A DNA stretch of 64,000 nt from Novosphingobium aerophilum (GTDB lineage Bacteria; Pseudomonadota; Alphaproteobacteria; Sphingomonadales; Sphingomonadaceae): contig NZ_JACLAU010000007.1 in the NCBI RefSeq assembly GCF_014230305.1, positions 62,001-126,000 of the forward strand. The letters run 5' to 3'. This document shows, piece by piece, positions 34,755 through 42,933 of this stretch. The position numbers and the translations under genes are program-made. The stretch's first letter is position 1. Each line of letters begins with the position of its first letter. The notes beneath the pieces are model-generated. The model worked only from the letters and a program-made list of their open reading frames with translations. It was not told where the DNA came from and ran no database searches.

Positions 34755-34789
34755 GGAAGTTCCCGAATTCTCTGTCGTCTGGCGGGTCT

Positions 34790-34999
34790 TCAGGGCACCG
34801 GATCGTAGCCGTGCCCACCCCACGGGTGGCAGCGCAATAGACGCTTCAGCGCCAGCCAGCCACCCTTAATCGCACCGTGCTTTTCGAGCGCCTCGATCGC
34901 GTATTGCGAGCAGGACGGGGCATAGCGGCAGGTCGGCGGGAGCACGCGCGAGGGGCCGAGCTGCCAGCCGCGGGCGACCAGGATGAGCATGCGCTTCAC
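34790..34999 (-). CDS. yidD: Membrane protein insertion efficiency factor YidD
   Basis: 69 residues from GTG 34999, overlapping the rnpA stop as GTGA. The family pattern [19 protein letters not shown] and [24 protein letters not shown] is complete. YidD is a small amphipathic peripheral membrane protein that helps YidC. The overlapping start indicates coupling with rnpA. Confidence 0.95.
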   Translation of the reverse strand: MKRMLILVARGWQLGPSRVLPPTCRYAPSCSQYAIEALEKHGAIKGGWLALKRLLRCHPWGGHGYDPVP

Positions 35000-35394
35000 C
35001 GCGGTTTGGGTCCGCGCCCGGTCGTCTTGCGCGGCGGATCGCCCTTGCCCGCCGCGGCGCGGCTCAGGGCGGCGCGAAGTTCATCGCGCAACAGGCTGAA
35101 ATCGCGCTCGATCCCGCCTTCGCGGCCGATCAGGACGTGATCGGTGCCGGCCAGCCCGACGATGGGCAGCAGCTCACGCAACAAGGCGCGGAAGCGGCGC
35201 TTCATGCGGTTGCGCACCACCGCATTGCCGATCTTCTTGGTGACGGTGATGCCGAAACGCATTTGCCCGCCCCCATTGGGACGGGCAAGCAGGACAAATC
35301 CGGGACGTGCCACGCGGAGGCCGCGGTTGGCCGCCAGGAAATCGGCGCGCCGGGTCAGGACCGCGAGCGCGGGGCCCGCTCCCGAATCGGTCAC
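34996..35394 (-). CDS. rnpA: Ribonuclease P protein component
   Basis: 132 residues from GTG 35394. The RnpA signature is present: [20 protein letters not shown] (RNR motif) in the middle, followed by LREL. A long basic tail ([11 protein letters not shown]) is common in alphaproteobacteria. With RNase P RNA it matures tRNA 5' ends. The gene lies 16 bp after rpmH and overlaps yidD. Confidence 0.95.
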   Translation of the reverse strand: MTDSGAGPALAVLTRRADFLAANRGLRVARPGFVLLARPNGGGQMRFGITVTKKIGNAVVRNRMKRRFRALLRELLPIVGLAGTDHVLIGREGGIERDFSLLRDELRAALSRAAAGKGDPPRKTTGRGPKPR

Positions 35395-35410
35395 GCCGTG
35401 ATCCGGACGA

Positions 35411-35545
35411 TCAGGCCGACAGCTTCTTGCGGCCACGGGCGCGGCGCGCGCGCAGGACCTTGCGGCCACCGACAGTCGCCGTGCGGGCGCGGAAGCCGTG
35501 ACGGCGGGCGCGGACGAGCCGGCTGGGCTGGAAAGTGCGCTTCAT
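35411..35545 (-). CDS. rpmH: 50S ribosomal protein L34
   Basis: 44 residues, starting [18 protein letters not shown] and ending GRKKLSA. It is an extremely basic small protein, as expected for L34. GAGG lies about 7 bp upstream, and a promoter of the TTGACT-17-TATCGG type is at 35610-35638. It heads the operon rpmH-rnpA-yidD-yidC-engB. Confidence 0.96.
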   Translation of the reverse strand: MKRTFQPSRLVRARRHGFRARTATVGGRKVLRARRARGRKKLSA

Positions 35546-35609
35546 TGGTCAAACCTCAATCAATCATACGGACGGGCCGCCCGCGAGAGCGGCCGGAAAC
35601 AGAGGCGGC

Positions 35610-35638
35610 CCGATAAGCGAGGCGGCCAGGCGAGTCAA
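35610..35638 (-). promoter_or_regulatory. Probable sigma-70 promoter of the rpmH operon
   Basis: On the minus strand TTGACT (35633-35638), 17 bp, TATCGG (35610-35615), about 65 bp before the rpmH ATG. The same arrangement is found for rpmJ, rpsT and rpoZ. Confidence 0.65.
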
Positions 35639-35687
35639 GGCGAAGTGGGGGGATTCGAACGGATCCGGACCCTGCGACAAGCAGGCC

Positions 35688-36518
35688 TCAGCCCGGCTGC
35701 ACCCAGGCCGCCATCTGTTCGGCCGTGAGCCACAGCGCCGAGGCGTTGGGGACCGAATTGGTCATGTCGTAGAAGGCGCGGGCCTGCTGCGGGGTCATGC
35801 CCATTTCGCGGTAATAGAGGATGTAGGCGCGGTTCTGCGGAGCGTTGCGTGGAAAGTCCTGCGGCTCCCGCCCGGCATCGTCGGCCCAGGCGTGGACCGC
35901 GAACTCGGCGCCGGGATCGGCCCGGCGGCGCACCCCGGCGAGGTACAGCTCGACCCCGCCCGACCGCACCGAACCGCCGGGCGGAACATAGGTTTCCAGC
36001 CCGCGCGCCCGGATCATCCGGCCCAGCCGCAGGTTGGCCCGGTCCTCCTCGGTGCCGGGGCACTCGATCAGTTCGAGCGTGCGGATCCCGGGGAACCGCG
36101 CAAGCATGGCCTGGAAGGCGGCCGGGCTGCGTTCGTCGGTCGCGTCGACCAGGGCGGCGCGCTGCCCGTCGAGCACACGGAACGGCCCGAACCGGGCGAT
36201 CCCCTGGGGAATCGGCAGCGGTGGCAGGACCTCGCGTCCGGCGGCGACGGGCAAAGGGTGGGCGGCAACGAATCGGCCCGACCCGGCCGCCGCATCGTCA
36301 CCACCCACCCGCGCCACTTCGCGGCGCTGTCCGGCCCCATCCGCCATGACGGCATCCGACCTGCCGAGATCCACTCTGACGGCATCCGCCGCAGCCGGCG
36401 GCAGGCCAAGCTCCTCCCGGGCCACCGGCGCGGCGACCAGCATCGGCTGCGCCGCCAGGGGTCCGGTCAGCAGGGACAGGGCCAGAACGGCGAAGGCATG
36501 GCGAAGGAGACGGAACAT
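35688..36518 (-). CDS. Predicted periplasmic protein, COG3904-like (ClpP/crotonase fold)
   Basis: 276 residues with a signal peptide (LLRHAFAVLALSLLTGPLAA). From about residue 150 the LxLIECPGTEEDRANLRLGRMIRARGLETYV pattern and YLAGVRRRADPGAEFAVHAW fit the COG3904 family, a relative of the ClpP/crotonase fold. In the family a Cys/Ser-rich loop (CxSxC) precedes the aG.xR step. Here that site reads SVRSGGVELYLAG without cysteines, so the catalytic status is uncertain. It is alone, separated by 242 bp from yifB. Confidence 0.65.
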   Translation of the reverse strand: MFRLLRHAFAVLALSLLTGPLAAQPMLVAAPVAREELGLPPAAADAVRVDLGRSDAVMADGAGQRREVARVGGDDAAAGSGRFVAAHPLPVAAGREVLPPLPIPQGIARFGPFRVLDGQRAALVDATDERSPAAFQAMLARFPGIRTLELIECPGTEEDRANLRLGRMIRARGLETYVPPGGSVRSGGVELYLAGVRRRADPGAEFAVHAWADDAGREPQDFPRNAPQNRAYILYYREMGMTPQQARAFYDMTNSVPNASALWLTAEQMAAWVQPG

Positions 36519-36760
36519 GGTCCGGCAGTCCTGCCGCAGCGTCACTTGCCGCTTGCCTGCGGAACGGGGTTAAGATCGCAGTGACGACGTTTTGCGTAGG
36601 ACCCCGCGAACCGGCCCCTTCCCGGGCGGAACGGGCCGCGACCGCCGCCGGCCACCCGGCAACCGGGTCAGTCAACTAACTGAATAGAGTACATTTTCAG
36701 CGATTGGAGTAGATCGGGCGCTCTCGACACCGGGCTCCGCCTTGGGCAGAACAAGATCGG

Positions 36761-38293
36761 GTGCGCGCGGGAAAGCTGGTCTCCTTGGTCACCCGGGTTG
36801 AAACCGTCGCCTATCTGGGGCTCGAGGCCCGCACCGTCGAAGTGCAGTGCCAGATCGCCCCGGGTCTGCCGGGGTTCCATCTGGTCGGCCTGCCCGACAA
36901 GGCCGTGAACGAAAGCCGCCAGCGGGTCCAGGCGACCCTCGCCTCGCTCGGCCTGGCCCTGCCGCCCAAGCGGATCACGATCAACCTGTCGCCCGCCGAT
37001 CTGCCCAAGGAAGGTTCGCATTACGATCTGCCGATCGCCCTGGCCTTGCTGGCCGCAATGGGGGTCACCGATGCCGAACAGCTGGGCGAACATGTCGCTG
37101 TGGGGGAACTGGCGCTGGATGGCCGGATCGTCGCCTCGCCGGGCGTCCTGCTCGCCGCGATGCATGCGGTCGGGATGGGGCGCGGACTGATCTGCCCCGG
37201 GTCGCAGGGCGCCGAGGCGAGCTGGGCGGGCGAGCTGAGCGTGATCGCCGCGCCCGATCTGATCGCCCTGCTCAATCACCTGCGCGGCATCCAGCAATTG
37301 CCCCCGCCGGTGCGGGGCACGATCGACATGGTGCCGCCGGGACCGGACCTGTCCGCGGTCAAGGGGCAGGAGACCGCCAAGCGCGCGCTCGAGATCGCCG
37401 CGGCCGGCGGGCACAACCTGCTGCTGTGCGGGCCTCCGGGCGCGGGCAAGTCGCTGCTGGCGGCCTGTCTGCCGGGCATCCTGCCCCGGCTCGAACCGGC
37501 CGAGGCGCTGGAGGTGTCGATGGTCGCCTCGGTGGCGGGAACGCTGGAGGGTGGTCGGATCAGCCGCGCCCGGCCGTTCCGCAGCCCCCACCATTCGGCC
37601 TCGATGGCGGCGCTGACCGGGGGCGGGCTCAAGGTGCGCCCCGGCGAGGTCAGCCTGGCGCACCTGGGCGTGCTGTTCCTGGATGAGCTGCCCGAGTTCC
37701 AGCGCGGCGTGCTCGATTCGCTGCGCCAGCCGCTCGAGGCGGGGGTGGTCACCGTTGCCCGGGCCAACGCCCATGTCACCTTCCCCGCCCGCTTCCAGCT
37801 CATCGCGGCGATGAACCCCTGCCGCTGCGGCCACCTGGGCGATCCGGCGCTGGGCTGCAGCCGCGCCCCGCGCTGCGCGGCCGATTATCAGGCCAAGCTG
37901 TCCGGCCCCCTGCTCGACCGGATCGACCTGCATGTCGAGGTCGAGGCGGTCAGTGCGGCCGACCTCGCCCTGCCCCCGCCGGCCGAGGGCAGCGCCGAGG
38001 TCGCCGCGCGGGTCGCCCGGGCGCGGGCCGTACAGACCGCCCGGCAGGCGGCCAGCGGAGCGCGGACCAATGCCGAACTGGACGGCAAGGCGCTGGAGGC
38101 CCACGCCAGTCCGGACGAGCCCGGCAGCCGGCTGCTGCGCCAGGCGGCGGAGACGCTGCGCCTCTCGGCGCGCGGCTATACCCGGGTGCTGCGGGTGGCG
38201 CGGACCATCGCCGACCTCGCGGGGCAGGAGACGATCGGCCGGGTCCACGTGGCCGAGGCGCTCAGCTATCGGCGGCGGGCCGTGGTGGCCTAG
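36761..38293 (+). CDS. YifB/ComM family Mg-chelatase-like AAA+ ATPase
   Basis: 510 residues if started at GTG 36761; a TTG at 36785 is an alternative with a nearby GGGAAAG. N-terminal Lon-like domain (LVGLPDKAVNESRQRV, ITINLSPADLPKEGSHYDLPIAL), Walker A GPPGAGKS, Walker B FLDELPEF, the arginine and zinc-type CRCGHLG stretch, and the C-terminal Mg-chelatase extension. ComM is a hexameric helicase helping branch migration of incoming DNA in natural transformation; many homologs have no known role. No competence genes adjoin. Confidence 0.93.
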   Translation: MRAGKLVSLVTRVETVAYLGLEARTVEVQCQIAPGLPGFHLVGLPDKAVNESRQRVQATLASLGLALPPKRITINLSPADLPKEGSHYDLPIALALLAAMGVTDAEQLGEHVAVGELALDGRIVASPGVLLAAMHAVGMGRGLICPGSQGAEASWAGELSVIAAPDLIALLNHLRGIQQLPPPVRGTIDMVPPGPDLSAVKGQETAKRALEIAAAGGHNLLLCGPPGAGKSLLAACLPGILPRLEPAEALEVSMVASVAGTLEGGRISRARPFRSPHHSASMAALTGGGLKVRPGEVSLAHLGVLFLDELPEFQRGVLDSLRQPLEAGVVTVARANAHVTFPARFQLIAAMNPCRCGHLGDPALGCSRAPRCAADYQAKLSGPLLDRIDLHVEVEAVSAADLALPPPAEGSAEVAARVARARAVQTARQAASGARTNAELDGKALEAHASPDEPGSRLLRQAAETLRLSARGYTRVLRVARTIADLAGQETIGRVHVAEALSYRRRAVVA

Positions 38294-38329
38294 TCCATTG
38301 CAGGGTCCGCCGCTCGCCGACGCACGATG

Positions 38330-38737
38330 TTAGGCGAGGATCAGGTGCACATTGTCCCGGGCCTCGGTTCCCCCCGGACCGTGATCCCGGATAATGTCGA
38401 CCAGCCAGTCAAACACGGTAAGGCCCTCGCCGCGCTCCGCCCGTTCGAGATCGGCCGTCAGGGCGGCGACGAAGCTAGGGTCGCAGCGTTTGAGCTGCCC
38501 TTGCAGCTGCCGGACTGTTTCCGGATAGCCGAGCGCTTCGCGCGACCGTCCGGAAGCCGTCCATTGCAGGACGAAACCCTCATCGGGGGTCCCGAAACCA
38601 CCTCGAAGGAGATCGTTGAACGCATTCAGGTTGCGCCCCCACGGGATGTCCGGAACCAGACAGACGCTCACTGCGTCATAAAATGCTTCGAGCGAGGTGA
38701 TGGCCTCGCCGTCGAGCACATAGGTCCGCAAGGCCAA
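38330..38737 (-). CDS. Barstar family protein (barnase-inhibitor fold)
   Basis: 135 residues from TTG 38737. The barstar pattern VLDGEAITSLEAFYDAV, then IPWGRNLNAFNDLLRGGFG, is clear; it is the ribonuclease-binding surface in true barstar. The second half, LERAERGEGLTVFDWLVDIIRD, is a less conserved extension of about 45 residues. No barnase-type RNase is present nearby, so this is either an orphan inhibitor or a regulator with another partner. The gene lies 7 bp downstream of the cyclophilin gene and is probably cotranscribed. Confidence 0.8.
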   Translation of the reverse strand: MALRTYVLDGEAITSLEAFYDAVSVCLVPDIPWGRNLNAFNDLLRGGFGTPDEGFVLQWTASGRSREALGYPETVRQLQGQLKRCDPSFVAALTADLERAERGEGLTVFDWLVDIIRDHGPGGTEARDNVHLILA

Positions 38738-38744
38738 GCGAGGC

Positions 38745-39404
38745 TTATCCCGCCCGCCGCACGGTCAGGACCTTGACCGGCGGGTCGAGCAACTGGCCCT
38801 TCATCACCCCTTCGCCCTTGGTCTCGGACCGGGGCGCGTCCCAGATCTTGCGCGCCACGTCCATGCCGCTGACCACCCGGCCGAAGACGGCATAGCCGGC
38901 CTGAAGCTCGGGATTGTCGGACTTGGGATCGGCGTCGAGCCCGGTCAGGTCGGACAGCATGATGGAGAAGTCTGCGGTGGCCGTGCCGGGCGCGAGCCGC
39001 GCCATCGAGAGCGCGCCGGCCTTGTGCGACAGCCCGGTCTGGGTGGTCGGCTCGTGCGCGACCGGCTTGAACAGCTTGCGCGGATCGCCCTGCAGCCCGG
39101 CCTGGACCAGTCCGTTCGGCTGTTCGCCCCAGGCCAGCCGCATGGCGCGGTAGAAGGTCATCCCGTCGAACCGGCGGGCATCGACGTAACGCACGAAGTT
39201 TTCGACCGTCAGCGGGGCATGGGCATGATCGAGCTCAAGCTCGATCGGACCGAGTTCGGTCACCATGGTCACCCGCACCAGATCGCCCAGCGGAGCGGCG
39301 GGAACCGGTGGCGGCGGCGCGCGGCGGGGGACCGGCTTGCGCGCGGCACCGGTCAGGGCGAGCAGGATCAGCGGGACGGCGGCAAGGACGAATCGGCGTT
39401 TCAT
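38745..39404 (-). CDS. Exported cyclophilin-type peptidyl-prolyl isomerase
   Basis: 219 residues with a signal peptide (FVLAAVPLILLALTGA). Cyclophilin core: VENFVRYVDARRFDGMTFYRAM, VQAGLQGDP, LSMARLAPGTATADFSIML and YAVFGRVVSGMDVARKIW. It would catalyse proline isomerisation for exported proteins in the periplasm. The usual bacterial core is about 160 residues, and this one has loop insertions around residues 90-115. barstar follows at 7 bp. Confidence 0.92.
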   Translation of the reverse strand: MKRRFVLAAVPLILLALTGAARKPVPRRAPPPPVPAAPLGDLVRVTMVTELGPIELELDHAHAPLTVENFVRYVDARRFDGMTFYRAMRLAWGEQPNGLVQAGLQGDPRKLFKPVAHEPTTQTGLSHKAGALSMARLAPGTATADFSIMLSDLTGLDADPKSDNPELQAGYAVFGRVVSGMDVARKIWDAPRSETKGEGVMKGQLLDPPVKVLTVRRAG

Positions 39405-39450
39405 CGCGCAATCATGCCGCACAAGGCCGGGGTCTGTCAGGCCCTGGGGA

Positions 39451-39939
39451 TCAGGCGGGCTCTTCGGCCGGGCGGGTCGCCTCGTCGCGCGCCAAATCGG
39501 CCCAGTCGGCCCAGGCCAGATCCTCGTAAGCGAGCACCCGGCCATCCTGGGCACGAATGGTCACCGGGGCGATCGGGCGCCGGTCGCGCTTGTCGATCAG
39601 CACCGGATTGGACGGCACGCCCAGCCCGTGCTTTTCCCCCCATTCGCGCAGGGCGATCATCGCGGGGAGCAGTTCGATCCCCTTTTCCGTCAGCCGGTAG
39701 ATCACCTTGCGGCGATCATCCTCCTGCGGCTGGCGCAGCAGGATGCCGTGTTCGACCAGCTTGGTCAGGCGGTTGGCCAGGATGTTGCGGGCGATCCCGA
39801 TCCCGACGAACTGTTCGAAATGGGTGAGGCCGTTGAAGGCGGCGCGGAGCAGCAGGAACGACCAGCGCTCACCCATGACCTCGAGCGCCATAGGCAGCCC
39901 GCAGTTCTCGGCATCAAGGGGTTCGTGGAGCGATTCCAT
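39451..39939 (-). CDS. HxlR-type winged-helix transcriptional regulator
   Basis: 162 residues. The HxlR domain: CGLPMALEVMGERWSFLLLRAAF with Cys13, GIARNILANRLTKLVEHGIL as recognition region, DDRRKVIYRLTEKG as wing. HxlR regulators often sense redox or aldehydes through the N-terminal Cys and act on adjacent genes. The promoter side carries a perfect 10-bp palindrome and an AT-rich block. It is divergent from a small CC_3452 exported protein 131 bp away, which could be its target. Confidence 0.92.
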   Translation of the reverse strand: MESLHEPLDAENCGLPMALEVMGERWSFLLLRAAFNGLTHFEQFVGIGIARNILANRLTKLVEHGILLRQPQEDDRRKVIYRLTEKGIELLPAMIALREWGEKHGLGVPSNPVLIDKRDRRPIAPVTIRAQDGRVLAYEDLAWADWADLARDEATRPAEEPA

Positions 39940-39940
39940 A

Positions 39941-39968
39941 ATTGTAAGCTTACGCTTTTTACTTAGGG
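39941..39968. promoter_or_regulatory. Palindromic candidate operator upstream of the HxlR gene
   Basis: GTAAGCTTAC at 39944-39953 is a perfect palindrome, followed by CGCTTTTTACTTAGG. The TAAG/CTTA half-sites repeat (CTTAC at 39949, CTTAG at 39963). It lies 5 bp before the HxlR start codon, fitting autoregulation by an HxlR dimer. Confidence 0.4.
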
Positions 39969-40070
39969 TGTCGAGCGTACAGAGGGACATGCCTACTAGT
40001 TGCAAAGCGAGACGGATTAATCTAGTCCCGATTCGCAACTGACATGAATGTCAGCAAAGGAGATTCCCTC

Positions 40071-40379
40071 ATGGCCCGCATGCTCCCTGTCGCAACCCTT
40101 GCCGCTCTTGTCCTGTCGCTGCCGACCCTGGCCCTGCCCGCCCAGGCGGCCCCGAGCGGCTGGTCGGCGACACTGCGCGAACCCCTGGCCCAGCCGCGGC
40201 ATGAGATCGTCAACGGCGTGGTCTGGACCTGCATCGGCACGCAGTGCACCGCGCCGGCCCAGGATTCGCGCCCGGCAATCGTCTGCCGCAAGGTGGTGCA
40301 GAAGTTCGGCCCCCTCACCCGCTTCACCTCGCCCGCCGGTGAACTGGAGGCGGAGGCGCTGGCCAAGTGCAACGGGTGA
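40071..40379 (+). CDS. CC_3452 family exported protein
   Basis: 102 residues. The ATG at 40071 is chosen for AAGGAG 9 bp upstream. A signal peptide (MLPVATLAALVLSLPTLALPAQA) precedes a short mature part with GWSATLREPL, VVWTCIGTQC, CRKVVQKFGPLTRF and a final ALAKCNG. Four cysteines (two pairs) could form disulfides. This pattern is the widespread CC_3452 family of alphaproteobacteria, function unknown. It is divergent from the HxlR gene. Confidence 0.8.
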   Translation: MARMLPVATLAALVLSLPTLALPAQAAPSGWSATLREPLAQPRHEIVNGVVWTCIGTQCTAPAQDSRPAIVCRKVVQKFGPLTRFTSPAGELEAEALAKCNG

Positions 40380-40517
40380 GCAACGCCTGACCGGACGCCC
40401 GCCGCTCCCGCATCTCCAGCGTCAAGCCCGCGCGGGCATGAAGGAACGGCTGGCCGGTCCGCTAACAAGAGGCGATGGGATTGCTTGCCAACAGATGCGC
40501 CGAACCCCCACCCCCAT

Positions 40518-40624
40518 CCCCTTCCCAACGGGGAGGGGAGCGAGGCTGGCCCATCCCCTCCCCAACGGGGAGGGGAGCGAGACTGGCCCTGCCGCAGGCG
40601 GGGCTAGTCGCAGCGGGGAGGGGG
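40518..40624. repeat. Structured repeat, tandem partial and full copy (copy 2)
   Basis: A truncated unit (40518-40550) is followed by a full unit 40555-40624: CCCCTCCCC (40555-40563) with GGGGAGGGG (40567-40575), then gcgagact, stem GCCCTGCC (40586-40593), loop GCA, GGCGGGGC (40597-40604), tagtcgc. The stem pairs over 8 bp but differs in sequence from the copy at 27249-27317. The 40380-40773 gap contains no gene; TTGCTTGCCAACA also occurs twice (near 40485 and 40679). Confidence 0.75.
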
Positions 40625-40773
40625 CTCGACCGTCGCGTTGGCAAACGTCCCCATCACCCGGAAAAAGACGATAGGGTTGCTTGCCAACACCAGCGCCGAA
40701 TCCCCTCCCCGGCTCGTCCTGAACCTGTCGAAGGACGGGGAGGGATGCGGGACTCGCCCGGACAAGACGCCTC

Positions 40774-41391
40774 CTAAAGCAGCCCGCGCTCCGTCAGGTC
40801 CCGCTCCAGCCCGGCCGGATCGGTGAACAGGTGGCCATGCCAGCCCGCCGCGCGCACGGCGGCGATGTTGGCGGCGCTGTCATCGATGAACAGCATGGCC
40901 GGTCCGGCCCGGCCGAAGCGTCGCTCGGCGAGCGCGTAGATCGCCGGATCGGGCTTGGCGATCCGTTCCACGCCCGACACCACGATGTCGCGGAACCGCT
41001 CCAGCACCGGCAGGGTCGGGCGGAAGCGCGGCCACAGGTCCGCACCGAAATTGGTGATCGCATAAAGCGGCACGCCGCGCGCGTGGAGCGCTTCGACCAG
41101 GGCGATGGTGCCCTCGATCGGGCCGGGGATGGTCTCGTTGAACCGGGTGGCATAGGCGTCGATCAGGGCCGCCTGCGCCGGGAACTCCGCCTTGCGCTCG
41201 GCCACCATCTCGGCCAGCGGACGCCCGGCGTCGTGCTGGTAGTGCCAGGCTTCGGTCACCACGGTGGAGCAGAACCATTCCAGCTCGGCCGGATCGGCGA
41301 TCAGCTTGCGGAACAGCACGCGCATGTCCCAGTGGACCAGCACGCGGCCGACATCGAACACCACCGCCTCGATCGCTGCGCTTGCGCTCAT
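40774..41391 (-). CDS. HAD-superfamily hydrolase
   Basis: 205 residues. Motif I FDVGRVLVHWD (nucleophile Asp13), motif II ITNFG, motif III KPDPAIY with its catalytic lysine, and motif IV FIDDSAAN. The form with Gly two residues after the first Asp (D-x-G) resembles YihX-type sugar-phosphatase or haloacid-dehalogenase-like proteins. The substrate is not predictable. It lies downstream of rpmJ, separated by a hairpin terminator. No further partner is apparent. Confidence 0.9.
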   Translation of the reverse strand: MSASAAIEAVVFDVGRVLVHWDMRVLFRKLIADPAELEWFCSTVVTEAWHYQHDAGRPLAEMVAERKAEFPAQAALIDAYATRFNETIPGPIEGTIALVEALHARGVPLYAITNFGADLWPRFRPTLPVLERFRDIVVSGVERIAKPDPAIYALAERRFGRAGPAMLFIDDSAANIAAVRAAGWHGHLFTDPAGLERDLTERGLL

Positions 41392-41445
41392 GCCCTGTTT
41401 CCCCGGTGCCCTGTCAGGCGGAGCACGGTGCCCAACCTCAAACGG

Positions 41446-41491
41446 CGCCCAAAAACGGTCGCGGCCCGCGCTCCGGAGCGGAGGCGGGCCG
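41446..41491 (-). terminator. Intrinsic terminator of rpmJ
   Basis: Leftward reading: CGGCCCGC pairs with GCGGGCCG across a loop containing CTCCGGAG (41462-41491), then a T-run (TTTTT) 5-6 bases further on near 41452-41456. It would end rpmJ transcription before the HAD gene. Confidence 0.55.
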
Positions 41492-41533
41492 TGCGACGTG
41501 CAGCCGGCCCTCAGGCCCGGCCGGCCAGGACGA

Positions 41534-41659
41534 TCAGCCCTGGCGCGCCTTGAAGCGGCGGTTGGTCTTGTTGATCACATAGGTCCGGCCACGACGGCGG
41601 ATCACGCGGTTGTCCCGGTGGCGGTCCTTGAGCGACTTCAGGCTGTTGCGAATCTTCAT
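41534..41659 (-). CDS. rpmJ: 50S ribosomal protein L36, cysteine-free (C-minus) form
   Basis: 41 residues, starting [20 protein letters not shown] and ending [10 protein letters not shown], very basic. It has no cysteine, so it cannot bind the zinc ion of the C-plus L36, as with the alternative forms. GAGG lies about 7 bp before the ATG. A promoter of the TTGACT-17-TAACGG kind is at 41704-41732. Confidence 0.93.
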   Translation of the reverse strand: MKIRNSLKSLKDRHRDNRVIRRRGRTYVINKTNRRFKARQG

Positions 41660-41703
41660 GATAGACCTCGTGCGGGAAAGCCCCGCGGAAAACTGGAAGG
41701 CGC

Positions 41704-41732
41704 CCGTTAGTGGGCGGCGGGTGCCGAGTCAA
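41704..41732 (-). promoter_or_regulatory. Probable sigma-70 promoter of rpmJ
   Basis: On the minus strand TTGACT (41727-41732), 17 bp, TAACGG (41704-41709), about 45 bp before the start. Same layout as the rpmH and rpsT promoters. Confidence 0.65.
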
Positions 41733-41749
41733 CCGCGAAGGCGGCCCAG

Positions 41750-42769
41750 TCAGCCCTCGCCGCGGATTTCCGACAGACGCCGCTCCCATGCCAGGGCGTG
41801 CCGGACGATGGTATCGAGATCGGCATAGCGCGGCTGCCACGGCAGGGTCGCCTTGATCCGCCGATTGTCCGAGACCAGCGCCGCCGGATCGCCCGCACGG
41901 CGCCCCTCGATTGTCCGGTTGATCTTGAGGTTGGTCACCCGATCCACGGCATCGAGCACTTCGAGCACCGAGAACCCGCGGCCATAGCCGCAGTTCATCG
42001 TCAGCGAGATCGCCGGATCGGCGATCAGCGCCTCAAGGGCCAGGACGTGGGCCTCGGCGAGGTCGGCCACGTGAATGTAATCGCGCACGCCGGTCCCGTC
42101 GGGCGTGTCGTAATCGGTGCCGAACACCCCGACATGGCCGCGCTTGCCCAGCGCCGCCTCGACCGCGACCTTGATCAGGTGAGTGGCCCCGGCGGTCGAC
42201 TGGCCCGAGCGCGCCTGCGGATCGGCCCCGGCCACATTGAAATAGCGCAGCGCGCAGTAGTTGAGCGGATGGGCCCGGGCGGTGTCGGCCAGCATGAACT
42301 CGGTCATCAGCTTGGACATGCCATAGGGATTGATCGGCCGCTTCGGGCTGTCCTCGGTCACGGGTGAGACCTCGGGCTCGCCGTAGGTCGCGGCGGTCGA
42401 GCTGAAGATGAAGTGCGGCACCCCGGCCGCGACCGCCGCGGCGATCAGCGCGCGGGTCTTGGCGGTGTTGTTGTGGTAATACTTCAGCGGGTTTTCCACC
42501 GACTCCGGCACGACGATCGAGCCGGCGAAATGCATGATCGCGCGGGTGCCCTGCTCGGCGAAGATGCGGGCGAGCAGCGCGCCATCCTCGATATCGCCTT
42601 CGTAAAGCGGCACGCCTTCGGGGACGGCGAAGCGGAAGCCGGTGGTCAGGTTGTCGATCACGGCGACCGGCCAGCCCGCGTCCTTGAGCGCCAGCACGGC
42701 ATGGCTGCCGATGTATCCGGCGCCCCCGGTGACAAGGACAGGGACGCGCGGGGAGGAAGCAGCAGCCAT
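41750..42769 (-). CDS. galE: UDP-glucose 4-epimerase
   Basis: 339 residues. NAD-binding TGGAGYIGSHAVLAL near the N-terminus, SSTAATYG (catalytic Ser region), YxxxK as NPYGMSKLMTE, then GRRAGDPAALVSDN at the C-terminus, all standard for GalE. It interconverts UDP-Glc and UDP-Gal and so feeds exopolysaccharide or LPS synthesis. It is on its own transcription unit before rpmJ; the polysaccharide locus is 15 kb away. A UDP-sugar epimerase with other substrate is possible but GalE is best. Confidence 0.95.
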   Translation of the reverse strand: MAAASSPRVPVLVTGGAGYIGSHAVLALKDAGWPVAVIDNLTTGFRFAVPEGVPLYEGDIEDGALLARIFAEQGTRAIMHFAGSIVVPESVENPLKYYHNNTAKTRALIAAAVAAGVPHFIFSSTAATYGEPEVSPVTEDSPKRPINPYGMSKLMTEFMLADTARAHPLNYCALRYFNVAGADPQARSGQSTAGATHLIKVAVEAALGKRGHVGVFGTDYDTPDGTGVRDYIHVADLAEAHVLALEALIADPAISLTMNCGYGRGFSVLEVLDAVDRVTNLKINRTIEGRRAGDPAALVSDNRRIKATLPWQPRYADLDTIVRHALAWERRLSEIRGEG

Positions 42770-42933
42770 CGGTCGAATCGCTCCGGTCGGTCAAGGGTCG
42801 TTCGCCGCGGGGTTAGCACGGCGAATCTGGCAAGGGGGTTAACCCTGCCCCGACGTTTGGCAGAGCGTTCCGTTCATCCCCGGGCAAGCTCCGGGCCCAT
42901 AGGCCGTGCCCCAGGGGCGACGAAAGGAAATCC

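Noticed and set aside
35644..35690. tRNA-like fragment (ggggggattcgaacggatcc) near the rpmH promoter
   Set aside because: It contains the TTCGAA loop of a T arm on the minus strand, but the stem does not pair (C against C) and no acceptor, anticodon or D arm can be built. A promoter layout overlaps it.
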